A DNA stretch of 39,798 nucleotides from the NCBI GenBank assembly GCA_030647265.1, contig JAUSJM010000021.1, positions 1-39,798 of the forward strand, read 5' to 3'. This stretch comes from a bacterium. GTDB lineage: Bacteria > Patescibacteriota > Microgenomatia > Daviesbacterales > UBA10151. Below, piece after piece: positions 1 through 7,941 of this stretch. Numbering within the stretch: the stretch's first letter is position 1; each line of letters begins with the position of its first letter. The notes beneath the pieces were generated by a model. It ran no database searches and was not told where the DNA came from. It was given only the letters and a program-made list of their open reading frames with translations. A program made the position numbers and the translations under genes.

Positions 1-1
1 A

Positions 2-154
2 GAAGACGTTGACGCCGTAAGAGTTGATGTTATAGATCTCCAAAGTAAGGCTGGATCAATCAAGGATCAGCTAGTGGGTATTAACGAGAAATTAGACGAA
101 AATAGAAAAACTATCCGTCAAATTAAAAGGCATGTTGGCCTGCCCCTTAGCTAA
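2..154 (+). CDS. C-terminal fragment of an uncharacterised, probably coiled-coil protein
   Basis: An open frame enters from the left edge and stops at TAA 152-154, giving 50 residues. The composition (charged residues, regularly spaced L/I/V, ending in HVGLPLS) suggests an amphipathic helix or coiled coil. It ends 1 bp before the stop of convergent mreB, typical of the tight packing here. Function cannot be assigned from the fragment. Confidence 0.6.
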   Translation, partial: EDVDAVRVDVIDLQSKAGSIKDQLVGINEKLDENRKTIRQIKRHVGLPLS

Positions 155-155
155 G

Positions 156-1211
156 TTATCTTAATCCTCCTGTGACCTTAACCTTGGATAAAAGATCTAA
201 ATCTTCTAAAACTCTGCCACAACCTCTGACTACCGTAGTTAGAGGATCATCAGCTACCCAAACCGGTATCTTTGTTTCTTCAGCTATCTTTTTATCCAAA
301 CCTCTGACCAAAGACCCACCTCCGGTGATAACAACCCCCCTTTCCAAAACGTCTGATAGAAGTTCTGGAGGTGTTTCCTCTAAAACTTCACCAATAGTCC
401 CAATGATTTGATTAATAGTAGAGGATAGAGCTTCCCTGATCTCTTCCGAGGAAACCTTGATGGATTTTGGGAGGCCGGTAGCCAAATCCCTACCCCTTGC
501 TACAGCTTCCTTCTCCTGCTTCAGAGGTATAGCTGATCCCAGCTCAATTTTGATATTTTCTGCTGTCTTCTCCCCAATAAGCAGCCCATACCTCATCTTC
601 ATGTAGTTAACAATGTCCTCATCCAGTTCGTCTCCTGCCACTCGGAGTGACCTGATGATCACTGCCCCACCCATAGAGATAACAGCTATCTCCGTTGTAC
701 CTCCTCCGATATCCACAATCATTGTTCCCTCCGGTTCTTCAATGGGCAGCCCGGCTCCGATAGCTGCTGCCATCGGTTCTTCAATAAGGTAAGCCTCCCT
801 TGCTCCGGCGGACAAAGCAGCATCCTGAACTGCTCTTCTTTCCACCTCCGTAACCCCGGAAGGGATACCTATCACCACTCTGGGCCGGGGGATCTTGGGA
901 AGTTTAAAACCCGGACCGGGATTTTGATGGACTTTTTGGATAAAGTGCCGAAGCATCGCTTCCGTGGTATCAAAGTCAGAGATCACTCCGTCCCGAAGAG
1001 GCCTGACAGCCTCGATAGCCATAGGAGTTCTACCCAACATTCTTTTAGCTTCCGTACCGATAGCTAAAACCTGCTTGCTTTTTCTATGGATAGCTACCAC
1101 CGAGGGTTCCCTAATAACAATCCCCTTCCCCCTGACCAGCACCAGGGTATTAACTGTCCCCAAATCAATACCAATATCATGAGAGAATAACCTAAAGAAG
1201 GAATCAAACAT
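156..1211 (-). CDS. mreB: Rod-shape-determining actin homologue MreB
   Basis: Bacterial actin that forms membrane-associated filaments guiding peptidoglycan synthesis in rod-shaped cells. With the ATG at 1211 the protein has 351 residues, the normal family length. Visible motifs: an N-terminal amphipathic FDSFFRLF segment (membrane anchor in this family), phosphate-1 loop DIGIDLGTVNT (about 12-22), phosphate-2 IVDIGGGTTE, and the adenosine motif VVITGGGS. The frame stays open 29 codons further upstream (to 1298), but those codons do not resemble MreB and overlap the divergent gene. A TTGTTC-18-TACACT promoter lies just before 1211, so the mRNA would be leaderless. MreC/MreD/RodA are not adjacent. 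A penicillin-binding protein lies at 22.1 kb. Confidence 0.96.
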   Translation of the reverse strand: MFDSFFRLFSHDIGIDLGTVNTLVLVRGKGIVIREPSVVAIHRKSKQVLAIGTEAKRMLGRTPMAIEAVRPLRDGVISDFDTTEAMLRHFIQKVHQNPGPGFKLPKIPRPRVVIGIPSGVTEVERRAVQDAALSAGAREAYLIEEPMAAAIGAGLPIEEPEGTMIVDIGGGTTEIAVISMGGAVIIRSLRVAGDELDEDIVNYMKMRYGLLIGEKTAENIKIELGSAIPLKQEKEAVARGRDLATGLPKSIKVSSEEIREALSSTINQIIGTIGEVLEETPPELLSDVLERGVVITGGGSLVRGLDKKIAEETKIPVWVADDPLTTVVRGCGRVLEDLDLLSKVKVTGGLR

Positions 1212-1218
1212 CACCTGG

Positions 1219-1248
1219 AGTGTACCATAGTGGGTTGCCCAAGAACAA
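1219..1248 (-). promoter_or_regulatory. Putative mreB promoter (leaderless)
   Basis: Read on the minus strand: TTGTTC (1243-1248), 18 bp, TACACT (1219-1224). The expected transcription start falls at about 1212, next to the mreB ATG at 1211. Motif reading only. Confidence 0.45.
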
Positions 1249-1275
1249 TGGTTCTGGTAGGATAATGTCAGCCAG

Positions 1276-3306
1276 ATGATTAATAAACTTTTATCCATCT
1301 CTTTCTACCTTTTATTCTTTCTGACTCCCTTATTCTGGACTCCCTGGAACTTTGAACTTTTTGAATATAACAAGATGATGTTGGTTTATTTTCTCACCCT
1401 TATTATCTTCACCTCCTGGATTTTAAAGATGTTAAAGTCCCAGTCTTTAATTTTTAAAAGAACTCCTTTGGATATTCCCTTACTGTTTTTCCTGCTAGCC
1501 AATATTTTATCCACCATCTTTTCCGTTGATACTCACACTTCCCTCTGGGGTTATTACTCCCGTTCTAACGGAGGACTTCTATCTATCATCTCCTACACTG
1601 TTTTGTACTACGCCTTGGTTTCTAACTTTGGCAAAGAAGAAGTCATGAAGTTTTTAAAGGCAGCTTTATTGGGAGGGCTGGTAGTTTCCCTTTATGCCAT
1701 CCCTGAGCATTTCGGAATCTCCCCTTCGTGTGTTTTCTTAACTGGACAATTTTCTGCTTCCTGTTGGGTACAAAATGTCCAGGCCAGAGTTTTTGCAACT
1801 CTCGGCCAGCCCAACTGGCTGGCAGCTTACCTTGGCATGCTCATCTTCCCTGCACTCTACTTTGCCTTAACAGCCAAAAACACTCTTACCCGTACCATCT
1901 ACTATTCACTATCCACTATCTACTATTTGGCCTTTACTTTTACCTATTCCCGAGGAGCTACTTTAGGAGTCATGGCAGGTCTGGCTGTCTTTCTCTCTGC
2001 CATGGCTTTAAGTACTTTTAAGTCCCTTAACTTACAAACTATACAAATTAGAAACCAGTTCTGGATTAAACCGCTAGCTATAATTTTAGGAGGATTTTTA
2101 CTAACTAACCTGCTTTTTGGATCAAGCCTCACCCGTTTCCAGCTCTTCTTACAATCATCCAAACCCACTGTAACCCAGGTTGTGAGTGGTACCCAGCTGG
2201 AATCCGGAGGATCGGAGTCAGGGCAGATCAGACTTATTGTTTGGAAGGGAGCTTTGGAGATCTTTAAACACTATCCCATCTTTGGTTCAGGAGTAGAGAC
2301 CTTTGCTTACACTTACTATAACTTTAGGCCTACAGAACACAACTTAGTTTCTGAGTGGGACTTTTTATATAACAAAGCCCACAACGAGTTTCTTAATTAT
2401 TTAGCCACCACCGGAGCAGTGGGATTCTTAAGCTATCTGGCAGTGATTATCACTTTCCTAGTATGGAGCTGGAAACAGATAATGAGCTCAGAACTGAAGG
2501 TGAAAGCGGGAGAAGGCAAATATGCACTATTCATCCAATACCCCATACTTACCAGCGCAATGCTTGCTTCCTACCTTTCCTACCATGTTCAGGATTTCTT
2601 TGGTTTCTCGGTAGTCATTATTGCTGTTTTCTTTTATCTTTTCCCAGCTATAGCATTTATCACTTCAGAGTCTACCAAACCTCTCTCTTTGAATTTCCAC
2701 CTTTCACCTGCCATGAAAAACCTGCTTTATTCCAAAATAACTAAAACTTTTATCATCCTCTTTTCCCTTTGGCTGGGCTGGACAATCCTGCAATACTACA
2801 GGGCTGATACCATCTTTGCCCGAGGAGAAAGAGAATCGGAAGCAGGAAATGCCGGGGTTTCCTATAACCTTTTAACTGATGCTGTTTCCTTAAACTCGGG
2901 AGAACCTTATTACCAGAGTGAGTTAGCTTATGCAGCTGCAGCTTCTGCGACAGCCCTGGCAGAACAGGATGCTACCACCTCCTCCCAACTCAAAGACCAG
3001 GCAGCAACTCTTACTGAAAGAGTGTTAACTCAAAACCCAAAAAATGTTTCCTACTACCGGACAGCTGTCCGAACTTATTATCTTTTATCCACCATGGACA
3101 AAAACTTTACTAACAAAACCCTTCAGGTTCTAGATCAAACTATGGCTTTGGCTCCCACCGATGTCAAACTTCCTTACAATAAAGCCTTAATTTTAGAAAA
3201 GTCAGGCCAAACAGAAGAAGCCATCATCCTCCTCAAAAAAGCTCTTCAGTTAAAGCCTGATTACAAGGAAGCTCAGGAAGCTTTGAAAGAGCTGAAAAAC
3301 AGATGA
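1276..3306 (+). CDS. O-antigen ligase family membrane protein with C-terminal TPR repeats
   Basis: A 676-residue polytopic protein with about 10-12 hydrophobic helices through residue ~510, then a soluble C-terminal region. The loop GSGVETFAY (about 336-344) followed by AHNEFLNYLATTGAVG (about 368-383) matches the Wzy_C/WaaL region that carries the catalytic His in O-antigen ligases and polymerases. The end (about 610-676) reads as TPR helices (NKALILEKSGQTEEAIILLK). The likely role is polymerising or transferring a lipid-linked glycan at the outer face of the membrane; the substrate is unknown. In monoderm-like CPR cells such proteins may attach glycans to proteins or other surface polymers instead of LPS. 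It is divergent from mreB and overlaps the next gene by 4 bp (ATGA), so the two are probably cotranslated. Confidence 0.85.
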   Translation: MINKLLSISFYLLFFLTPLFWTPWNFELFEYNKMMLVYFLTLIIFTSWILKMLKSQSLIFKRTPLDIPLLFFLLANILSTIFSVDTHTSLWGYYSRSNGGLLSIISYTVLYYALVSNFGKEEVMKFLKAALLGGLVVSLYAIPEHFGISPSCVFLTGQFSASCWVQNVQARVFATLGQPNWLAAYLGMLIFPALYFALTAKNTLTRTIYYSLSTIYYLAFTFTYSRGATLGVMAGLAVFLSAMALSTFKSLNLQTIQIRNQFWIKPLAIILGGFLLTNLLFGSSLTRFQLFLQSSKPTVTQVVSGTQLESGGSESGQIRLIVWKGALEIFKHYPIFGSGVETFAYTYYNFRPTEHNLVSEWDFLYNKAHNEFLNYLATTGAVGFLSYLAVIITFLVWSWKQIMSSELKVKAGEGKYALFIQYPILTSAMLASYLSYHVQDFFGFSVVIIAVFFYLFPAIAFITSESTKPLSLNFHLSPAMKNLLYSKITKTFIILFSLWLGWTILQYYRADTIFARGERESEAGNAGVSYNLLTDAVSLNSGEPYYQSELAYAAAASATALAEQDATTSSQLKDQAATLTERVLTQNPKNVSYYRTAVRTYYLLSTMDKNFTNKTLQVLDQTMALAPTDVKLPYNKALILEKSGQTEEAIILLKKALQLKPDYKEAQEALKELKNR

Positions 3307-3575
3307 AAGCTATTGGCCAGCTGATTGCTGAAGCCCATCATCCAGACCATCCTAAAAATTTATCCAAAGAATTTCAAGTTTATGGAATCTATTTAGCAGA
3401 AGCTTTACAAGATATTAAACATTACTCTCTTTATATTAAATTAGCTAAAGAATACCCCAGAGCTATCTTAGAAGAAGCTTTAAGTTATACCAAGGGCTAC
3501 ACTTCAGCAAAATCTAGAGCTAAGATTTTTATGTGGAGACTCCAAGAACTTAAGAAACTAAAGTCCCTTAAGTAG
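3303..3575 (+). CDS. Small helical protein of unknown function, coupled to the O-antigen ligase-like gene
   Basis: Encodes 90 residues, mostly helical and basic at the C-terminus (RLQELKKLKSLK), with no signal peptide or membrane helix. The ATG overlaps the upstream stop as ATGA, implying translational coupling. I do not recognise the family. The overlap and absence of a promoter suggest expression with the membrane protein before it. Confidence 0.7.
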   Translation: MKAIGQLIAEAHHPDHPKNLSKEFQVYGIYLAEALQDIKHYSLYIKLAKEYPRAILEEALSYTKGYTSAKSRAKIFMWRLQELKKLKSLK

Positions 3576-3592
3576 AAAATTCTAGGTTAAAT

Positions 3593-3994
3593 TCAAACTT
3601 GTTTTAGACCCTGTTTAGTAAAAAACTTATCGTAAGCAAAAACTCCATCCGCTTTGATCTTTTTGGCAACCGCTACCACTGAGCAATCAATTAAAGTGTT
3701 TTTCTTACTTCCTTGTGGATCAAACAACTTGGCTGCTTCCTTTAAGATTTCCTCATCGACCACAAAAAGTGACAACTGATCATTTTTGATCATCTCTAAA
3801 ATTGTCATGGTCACCTCAGGGGTAGGTAAAACTCTTTGGAAGAGCGAGATCACTTCAAAAATAACTGAAGTAGGATAAATTAACTGGCAGTCAGTCTCAA
3901 TGAGTTTCTGAAAGGTGGTTACTGCTTTTGTGTTTAAAGGATCATTTGGATTATAGAGGGCAAAAATGGCATCCGAGTCAACTACAACTTTCAT
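3593..3994 (-). CDS. PIN-domain ribonuclease toxin (VapC-like)
   Basis: A 133-residue PIN domain. The acidic metal-binding set is visible: D6 (VVVDSDA), E47 (VIFEVIS), D103 (LIDCSVVAVAK) and D122 (FAYDKFF). PIN toxins of this type cut tRNA or rRNA with Mg2+. It overlaps the upstream antitoxin gene by 4 bp (ATGA), the usual antitoxin-first order. The RNA target cannot be predicted. Confidence 0.9.
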   Translation of the reverse strand: MKVVVDSDAIFALYNPNDPLNTKAVTTFQKLIETDCQLIYPTSVIFEVISLFQRVLPTPEVTMTILEMIKNDQLSLFVVDEEILKEAAKLFDPQGSKKNTLIDCSVVAVAKKIKADGVFAYDKFFTKQGLKQV

Positions 3995-4266
3995 TTGGAG
4001 TACAATATTTCATTTGCTCTCTGACGCAAATCAGCTGGCAAACTCTTAAGATTTCTCTTGTTACTTAACGCTAGTTTAAGTATCTCTAAAGAGCCCTGCT
4101 TGGCTTTAGCCCGTTCTAATTGCTGATAATCTTCAAGACTGACAATAACTGCCTGTGGCCCACTTTTACTCATCACCACTTTGGCCTTTTTACTTTTTTT
4201 GACCTCAGCAATAATCTCTTTAGGGCGTCTAGCTAAATCTCGTAGGCTGGTAGAAGTTAGCAACAT
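3991..4266 (-). CDS. Phd/YefM-type antitoxin
   Basis: With the ATG at 4266 the protein has 91 residues. The N-terminal half (SLRDLARRPKEIIAEVKKSK...KVVMSKSGPQAVIVSLEDYQQL) matches the Phd/YefM DNA-binding fold; the basic helical tail should cover the PIN toxin. The frame continues to a GTG at 4293, but that would place the start inside the promoter (-10 at 4277-4282), so 4266 is preferred. Phd-type antitoxins repress their own operon, probably here through the 12-bp repeats just upstream. Confidence 0.88.
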   Translation of the reverse strand: MLLTSTSLRDLARRPKEIIAEVKKSKKAKVVMSKSGPQAVIVSLEDYQQLERAKAKQGSLEILKLALSNKRNLKSLPADLRQRANEILYSK

Positions 4267-4276
4267 ATATTGGTAT

Positions 4277-4303
4277 ATTATACTTTCTGACACTTTTTGT
4301 CAA
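4277..4303 (-). promoter_or_regulatory. Promoter of the Phd/PIN operon
   Basis: Minus strand: perfect TTGACA (4298-4303), 15 bp, perfect TATAAT (4277-4282). The spacer is short. Transcription would start around 4270, leaving a leader of only a few nucleotides before the ATG at 4266. The -35 lies inside the first copy of the tandem repeat. Confidence 0.7.
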
Positions 4304-4341
4304 TATATTTGTCATAATATTTGTCATCATATTTGTCATTA
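4294..4341. repeat. Four exact-period 12-bp tandem repeats, probable operator
   Basis: Units at 4294-4305, 4306-4317, 4318-4329 and 4330-4341 all contain TTTGTCA at the same phase; the last three begin TATTTGTCAT. The array covers the -35 box of the Phd/PIN promoter and continues upstream. A 12-bp phase is slightly over one helical turn, which suits cooperative binding of antitoxin dimers along one DNA region. Confidence 0.8.
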
Positions 4342-4399
4342 CTTTTCTTAGAATTATACAGAGGTTTTATGCAGAAGTTAAAGAGGGGTTAAGAAAAAC

Positions 4400-5071
4400 C
4401 TAATCATAATAGTGCTCAAAAATATATCTACTTATCCAAGGAAAAACTCTAACTCGTTCTACAAGTTTACCATTATGAAGCACAACAGGATCTTCTCTAT
4501 CACAAGGAGTTTTTAAGTGCAAATACTGGACCGACTGCCCTACTAAAGAGAGATCAACTACGCGTTCAAATGATTGACCACAATCATAGCATCTTTCGCT
4601 AGCTCTCCCTTTTCTAATCTCTGCCAATACCTCATCATGAGTAAGATAGCTTCCATTTATAAAGTGTTCTCCCAAAACCCCTGGCTCTAAAACATAGCCA
4701 TCCTCAGAAACTGTAGTCTTCCCTGAGTGGCTTCCAGAATAAAGTCTCAGATCCTCTACCCCTACTGGAGTCACAACATTATGATGGTTTCCTTGATAAA
4801 CAATAAGACCACTTAGAGTTTTAGCCAAACGCATATTCATGGCATCTAAACCCAGAAGGTTAGCACTCCATAACTTTTCTACCTTAAACCTGGCTTCACC
4901 CCAAATATCCCTTCCACCCTCTTGGTGTACTAAATTAAAAATCCCATCATCGGTAAAATACCCAACACTATCATGAGGAAAAATTCTCCCCTCACTAAAT
5001 TTTTCCCTCATTAGATCTATATCCCCTAACCCCATCGGTCGAGGTAATCTTCCAAGGTTTATCTCTGACAT
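4400..5071 (-). CDS. Protein of unknown function with a CxxC pair
   Basis: 223 residues, no signal peptide or membrane helix. C161-x2-C164 (ERCYDCGQSF) and C190 (KTPCDRED) may form part of a metal site. There are many aromatic and charged residues and an Arg/Pro-rich beginning (GRLPRPMG). A strong promoter just before the start and orientation divergent from def argue for a real gene. Family not recognised. Confidence 0.75.
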   Translation of the reverse strand: MSEINLGRLPRPMGLGDIDLMREKFSEGRIFPHDSVGYFTDDGIFNLVHQEGGRDIWGEARFKVEKLWSANLLGLDAMNMRLAKTLSGLIVYQGNHHNVVTPVGVEDLRLYSGSHSGKTTVSEDGYVLEPGVLGEHFINGSYLTHDEVLAEIRKGRASERCYDCGQSFERVVDLSLVGQSVQYLHLKTPCDREDPVVLHNGKLVERVRVFPWISRYIFEHYYD

Positions 5072-5082
5072 CTTAGCTAAGG

Positions 5083-5110
5083 ATTATAACTCGATTTCTC
5101 ACCTTGTCAA
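5083..5110 (-). promoter_or_regulatory. Promoter of the unknown gene starting at 5071
   Basis: Minus strand: TTGACA (5105-5110), 16 bp, TATAAT (5083-5088). Both hexamers are perfect. The predicted leader is about 4-6 nt, with no Shine-Dalgarno. Confidence 0.8.
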
Positions 5111-5140
5111 TTATGGAATGATGAAAATTCAAGGTTAAGC

Positions 5141-5149
5141 TGGTAAAAT
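5141..5149 (+). promoter_or_regulatory. Extended -10 promoter of def (leaderless)
   Basis: TGGTAAAAT (5141-5149) carries the TGn extension. It lies 6 nt before the def ATG at 5156, so the transcript probably starts at the start codon. The same TGGTAAAAT occurs before tRNA-Thr(TGT). Confidence 0.6.
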
Positions 5150-5155
5150 TAGCCC

Positions 5156-5680
5156 ATGGATATTGTCAAAGCACCGGATTCTAGACTGAGAGTCCAAACC
5201 AAACCAGTCAAAAAGGTTACTCCTGAACTTTTAAAAGTAGCCCGGGAGATGATCAAACTGACAAAAACCTTTCAGGACCCGGAAGGGGTGGGCTTGGCTT
5301 CTACCCAAGTTGGCAGGGTCGAAAGGTTTTTTGTGGGAAAAGTTGGTAAAGGTGGAGAATTTATTACCTGCTTTAACCCAAAAGTTCTATCTGTCTCTAA
5401 AAAAACCAAAGTTTTCTTTGAAGGATGTTTATCCATTCCCAATTTTTGGGGAGAGGCCCAAAGGCCTATTTCAATCCTGGTAGAATATACCAATAAACAG
5501 GGGGAAAAGGTTAAAAAAAGGCTTTTCGGTTCTGCGGCTTGGATCTTCCAGCATGAGGTAGATCATTTAGATGGAAAACTTTTTATGGATCATGTCTTAG
5601 GCCAAAAAGGAAAAGTTTTTAAAGTAGTAGGTAGAGATAAGGCAGGTTCAGAAATTTTTGAAGAAGTAAGGCTGATTTAG
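5156..5680 (+). CDS. def: Peptide deformylase
   Basis: Removes the N-formyl group from nascent proteins in the cytosol using Fe2+ or another metal. Length 174 aa is normal. All three family motifs are visible: motif I GVGLASTQ (44-51, with Ser where Ala is usual), motif II EGCLS (89-93, metal ligand C91), and motif III QHEVDHLDG (132-140, ligands H133 and H137, catalytic E134). It precedes fmt by 24 bp, the classic def-fmt pairing, so one operon supplies both halves of the formyl-methionine cycle. Confidence 0.97.
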   Translation: MDIVKAPDSRLRVQTKPVKKVTPELLKVAREMIKLTKTFQDPEGVGLASTQVGRVERFFVGKVGKGGEFITCFNPKVLSVSKKTKVFFEGCLSIPNFWGEAQRPISILVEYTNKQGEKVKKRLFGSAAWIFQHEVDHLDGKLFMDHVLGQKGKVFKVVGRDKAGSEIFEEVRLI

Positions 5681-5704
5681 GCACAAAATAGGGGTGTCCC
5701 TTTT

Positions 5705-6580
5705 ATGAAATCACAATTAAAAATTGTCTTCTTTGGTACTCCACAGTTTGTAGTTCCTGTTTTAGAAAAGCTGGCTGAGAACTTCCAAGTAGTGGGAGTT
5801 GTAACCGCTCCAGACCAAAAAGCAGGCAGGAAACAGCTTTTAACCCCTTCTCCAGTAAAATTAGCCTCACAAGGCCAGGCCTGGGAGGCTAACGTTTTAA
5901 CTCCCCAGAAACTTGATCCCACTTTAGCTGAGCAGCTAACAAAAATCCACCCTGATCTTTTTGTAGTTGCTGCCTATGGGAAAATTATCCCTCAAAATAT
6001 CTTAGATATACCTAAGTTTGGGGCTCTAAATATCCATTATTCACTACTACCTAAATATCGGGGAGCTTCTCCCATCCAAGAAGCTTTATTAAATGGAGAT
6101 AAAGTCTCAGGGACTTCCATTATAAAAATGGATGCCAAATTAGACCATGGGCCTATTGTTTCCACAAAGGAGATTAGATTGTCAGAGAGTGATAATTTTG
6201 AATCTTTGAACACAATAATGACAAAAGAAACCATACCTCTTCTTTTAAAAACAATTCCCGATTTTATGACTGGCAAAATCAAACTACAGGTGCAAGACGA
6301 TACTATGGCTACTTATTGTTCTATTATCAAAAAAGAGGATGGCTTTTTTGACATTAATAATTCCCCTCCTTTAGAAAAACTGGACAGGATGATCAGAGCT
6401 TATTACCCCTGGCCTACTGCCTGGACTAAGTGGCCCTTCGACAAAGCTCAGGGTAAAAACAACAAAATAGTAAAGCTTTTACCGCAAAATATGGTCCAAA
6501 TTGAAGGTAAAAAGCCGGTTAAACTAGAAGAGTTCCTCAGGGGTTATCCAGATTTTCCTATTAAGACTTTGGCTGTTTAG
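5705..6580 (+). CDS. fmt: Methionyl-tRNA formyltransferase
   Basis: Formylates initiator Met-tRNA with 10-formyl-THF. 291 residues. The N-terminal Rossmann domain has FFGTPQFVVPVLEKL; the catalytic triad reads N109 and H111 in ALNIHYSLLP and D147 in KLDHGP. The C-terminal tRNA-binding domain is shorter than in E. coli. AGGGG at about 5690-5694 could serve as a Shine-Dalgarno site. Codons for PFDKAQGK (about 244-251) are made of a CCCTTCGACAAAGCTCAGGG element that looks like an inserted dispersed repeat. The end overlaps a convergent small gene by 20 bp. Confidence 0.96.
   Translation: MKSQLKIVFFGTPQFVVPVLEKLAENFQVVGVVTAPDQKAGRKQLLTPSPVKLASQGQAWEANVLTPQKLDPTLAEQLTKIHPDLFVVAAYGKIIPQNILDIPKFGALNIHYSLLPKYRGASPIQEALLNGDKVSGTSIIKMDAKLDHGPIVSTKEIRLSESDNFESLNTIMTKETIPLLLKTIPDFMTGKIKLQVQDDTMATYCSIIKKEDGFFDINNSPPLEKLDRMIRAYYPWPTAWTKWPFDKAQGKNNKIVKLLPQNMVQIEGKKPVKLEEFLRGYPDFPIKTLAV
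6434..6453. repeat. Imperfect palindromic REP-like element inside fmt
   Basis: CCCTTCGACAAAGCTCAGGG has CCCT/AGGG ends and a partly symmetric core. It resembles the CCTTCGACAAGCTCAGG dispersed repeat that I recall from many metagenome-derived genomes. It is read in frame as PFDKAQG in the C-terminal domain. The assignment rests on recall, with no second copy found in this window. Confidence 0.5.
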
Positions 6581-6803
6581 GCATAGTTTTCCTACCTCTT
6601 CTTTTTCTTCCTATTTTTTCCTGACCTCGGTAAACTACTCCCCCCAGAGGATGAGTTATTCGTAAATACTCCTCCCTTTTCTCATCAGGAACAGCATAAG
6701 GGATACCTGCATTTATCTTATCCTCAAGTCCTAAGTCCCTCTTTGGCCTTGGAACTTCTTTTCCACCCTCTTTTTGAGGAATTTTTTCCAACTCTCTTTC
6801 CAT
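6561..6803 (-). CDS. Small basic protein of unknown function
   Basis: 80 residues, very rich in charged residues, ending in a basic stretch (GRKRRGRKTMPKQPKS) that suggests nucleic-acid contact. A good Shine-Dalgarno, AAGGAAGG (6811-6818, minus strand), lies 7 nt before the ATG with a TATAAA box just upstream. That is the main reason to accept it as real. It overlaps the fmt end by 20 bp on the opposite strand. Confidence 0.6.
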   Translation of the reverse strand: MERELEKIPQKEGGKEVPRPKRDLGLEDKINAGIPYAVPDEKREEYLRITHPLGGVVYRGQEKIGRKRRGRKTMPKQPKS

Positions 6804-6862
6804 AAAAAAACCTTCCTTTTATACCTAGGCCTTAAGTTTAACTGACCAGGGAAAGATCTACT

Positions 6863-7768
6863 TTAAAAATTAGTAGCAGGATAGTAAGAAAGCCCGCTGG
6901 CTGCTCTAAGAAGAGGAAGAGGAGGCTGAAGGCTCTGAATATCTTTCCAACGACGATGATCAACCAACAAAGCCCCAGCAGCTGCCACAAGAACCTCTGG
7001 AAAATACCTTCTTTCCATTACACCTTGGACAAACTCTATTTTCATTGCTCTTACACCTTTTAGGGGTTTGGGATAATAACAGAAGTTGGCAGCTCGGTCT
7101 ATCTCGTCTGCTACCCGCACAATTTGCCCCTCCTGTGTAAGATCCTCTCTTGTAACGGATTTTGGATAGCCTTTACCCCTGGCATCTTTGTGATGCTGTT
7201 CCACAGCGTCTTTGACCACTTCGCTGCAACCTAAAGCATGGACAATCATTCTGCCAACTTTGGGGTGTTCGTACATGACATCCTCCAACTCTTCCGGAGT
7301 AAGCAGAGCGGGTTTTCTTAAAATATCCTTCGGAGTACTTGCTTTACCACTATCATGCAGTCGTCCAGCCAAAGCAACTTCGTTCAACGCAGTATCTTTG
7401 TATCCCAAACGCTTCGCTATGTCATGAGCGATTTGCTCCACCCTTCTTTGATGATAACCTGTTACCGGGTCACAGAGTTCTTGGATGAGGGCAAAGACCT
7501 CCCCGGCTTCTCGCCCCGCTTGAATAATTCCCGCCTTGACCCACGATTTAAGCACCTCCGTATATTTAGGAGGAAACATGTAGTAACGTTCAGCTAGGTA
7601 GTAAGGAGTTCTTCTTTCTTCAAACTCTTCTGAGGCTACAGATTGAATCCCATTTTTAGTAGTTATGACCACACCTTCCAGTTTCCCGGTTTCTCCCATA
7701 ATAGGGCTAACCCTACTTAGTGATCCTCGGGAAGCAACAGCTAAATCATTTTCTACTCTTACAGGCAT
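6863..7768 (-). CDS. HD-GYP-like metal-dependent phosphohydrolase
   Basis: 301 residues. The HD core is clear: H106, HD at 138-139 (RLHDSGK), K142, H168 (YEHPKVG), H192-H193, G200-Y201-P202 and D221 (VADEID). HD-GYP proteins hydrolyse cyclic di-GMP or related nucleotides, but the usual HHE is HHK here (K194), so a bi-metal centre or another substrate is possible. No GGDEF or EAL gene is in the window. The N-terminal ~90 residues are not recognised. Cytosolic; no membrane helix. A TTACAA-17-GATACT promoter is plausible at 7777-7803. Confidence 0.82.
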   Translation of the reverse strand: MPVRVENDLAVASRGSLSRVSPIMGETGKLEGVVITTKNGIQSVASEEFEERRTPYYLAERYYMFPPKYTEVLKSWVKAGIIQAGREAGEVFALIQELCDPVTGYHQRRVEQIAHDIAKRLGYKDTALNEVALAGRLHDSGKASTPKDILRKPALLTPEELEDVMYEHPKVGRMIVHALGCSEVVKDAVEQHHKDARGKGYPKSVTREDLTQEGQIVRVADEIDRAANFCYYPKPLKGVRAMKIEFVQGVMERRYFPEVLVAAAGALLVDHRRWKDIQSLQPPLPLLRAASGLSYYPATNF

Positions 7769-7941
7769 ATAAAAAGTATCTTCTAGGATAAACTATCTTG
7801 TAAGTGTGAAAACTGTTTCTGATAGTTTTTCCCTTAAAACTATACTAGTTTAAGATCAATCTCTGAAGAAACAAATAATAGAATGGTAAGAAAACAGTAA
7901 GAAGTACAGGAATACTGGTAAATTAATTTTGTCTTGTAGTT
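7769..7941. other. Intergenic region with two dyads near the HD-GYP promoter
   Basis: 173 bp without a gene. AAACTATC (7790-7797) is mirrored by GATAGTTT (7821-7828), and CTTAAAACTA (7833-7842) is nearly mirrored by TAGTTTAAG (7846-7854). The first dyad touches the likely -35 of the HD-GYP gene, so an operator is possible. No T-run terminator is evident. Confidence 0.35.

Noticed and set aside
1212-1298. N-terminal extension of MreB
   Set aside because: Not MreB-like; overlaps the start of the divergent gene; the ATG at 1211 begins the typical FDSFF amphipathic segment.
4294-4341. CRISPR-like interpretation of the 12-bp repeats
   Set aside because: Repeats are contiguous with no spacers and there are no cas genes; an operator array fits better.
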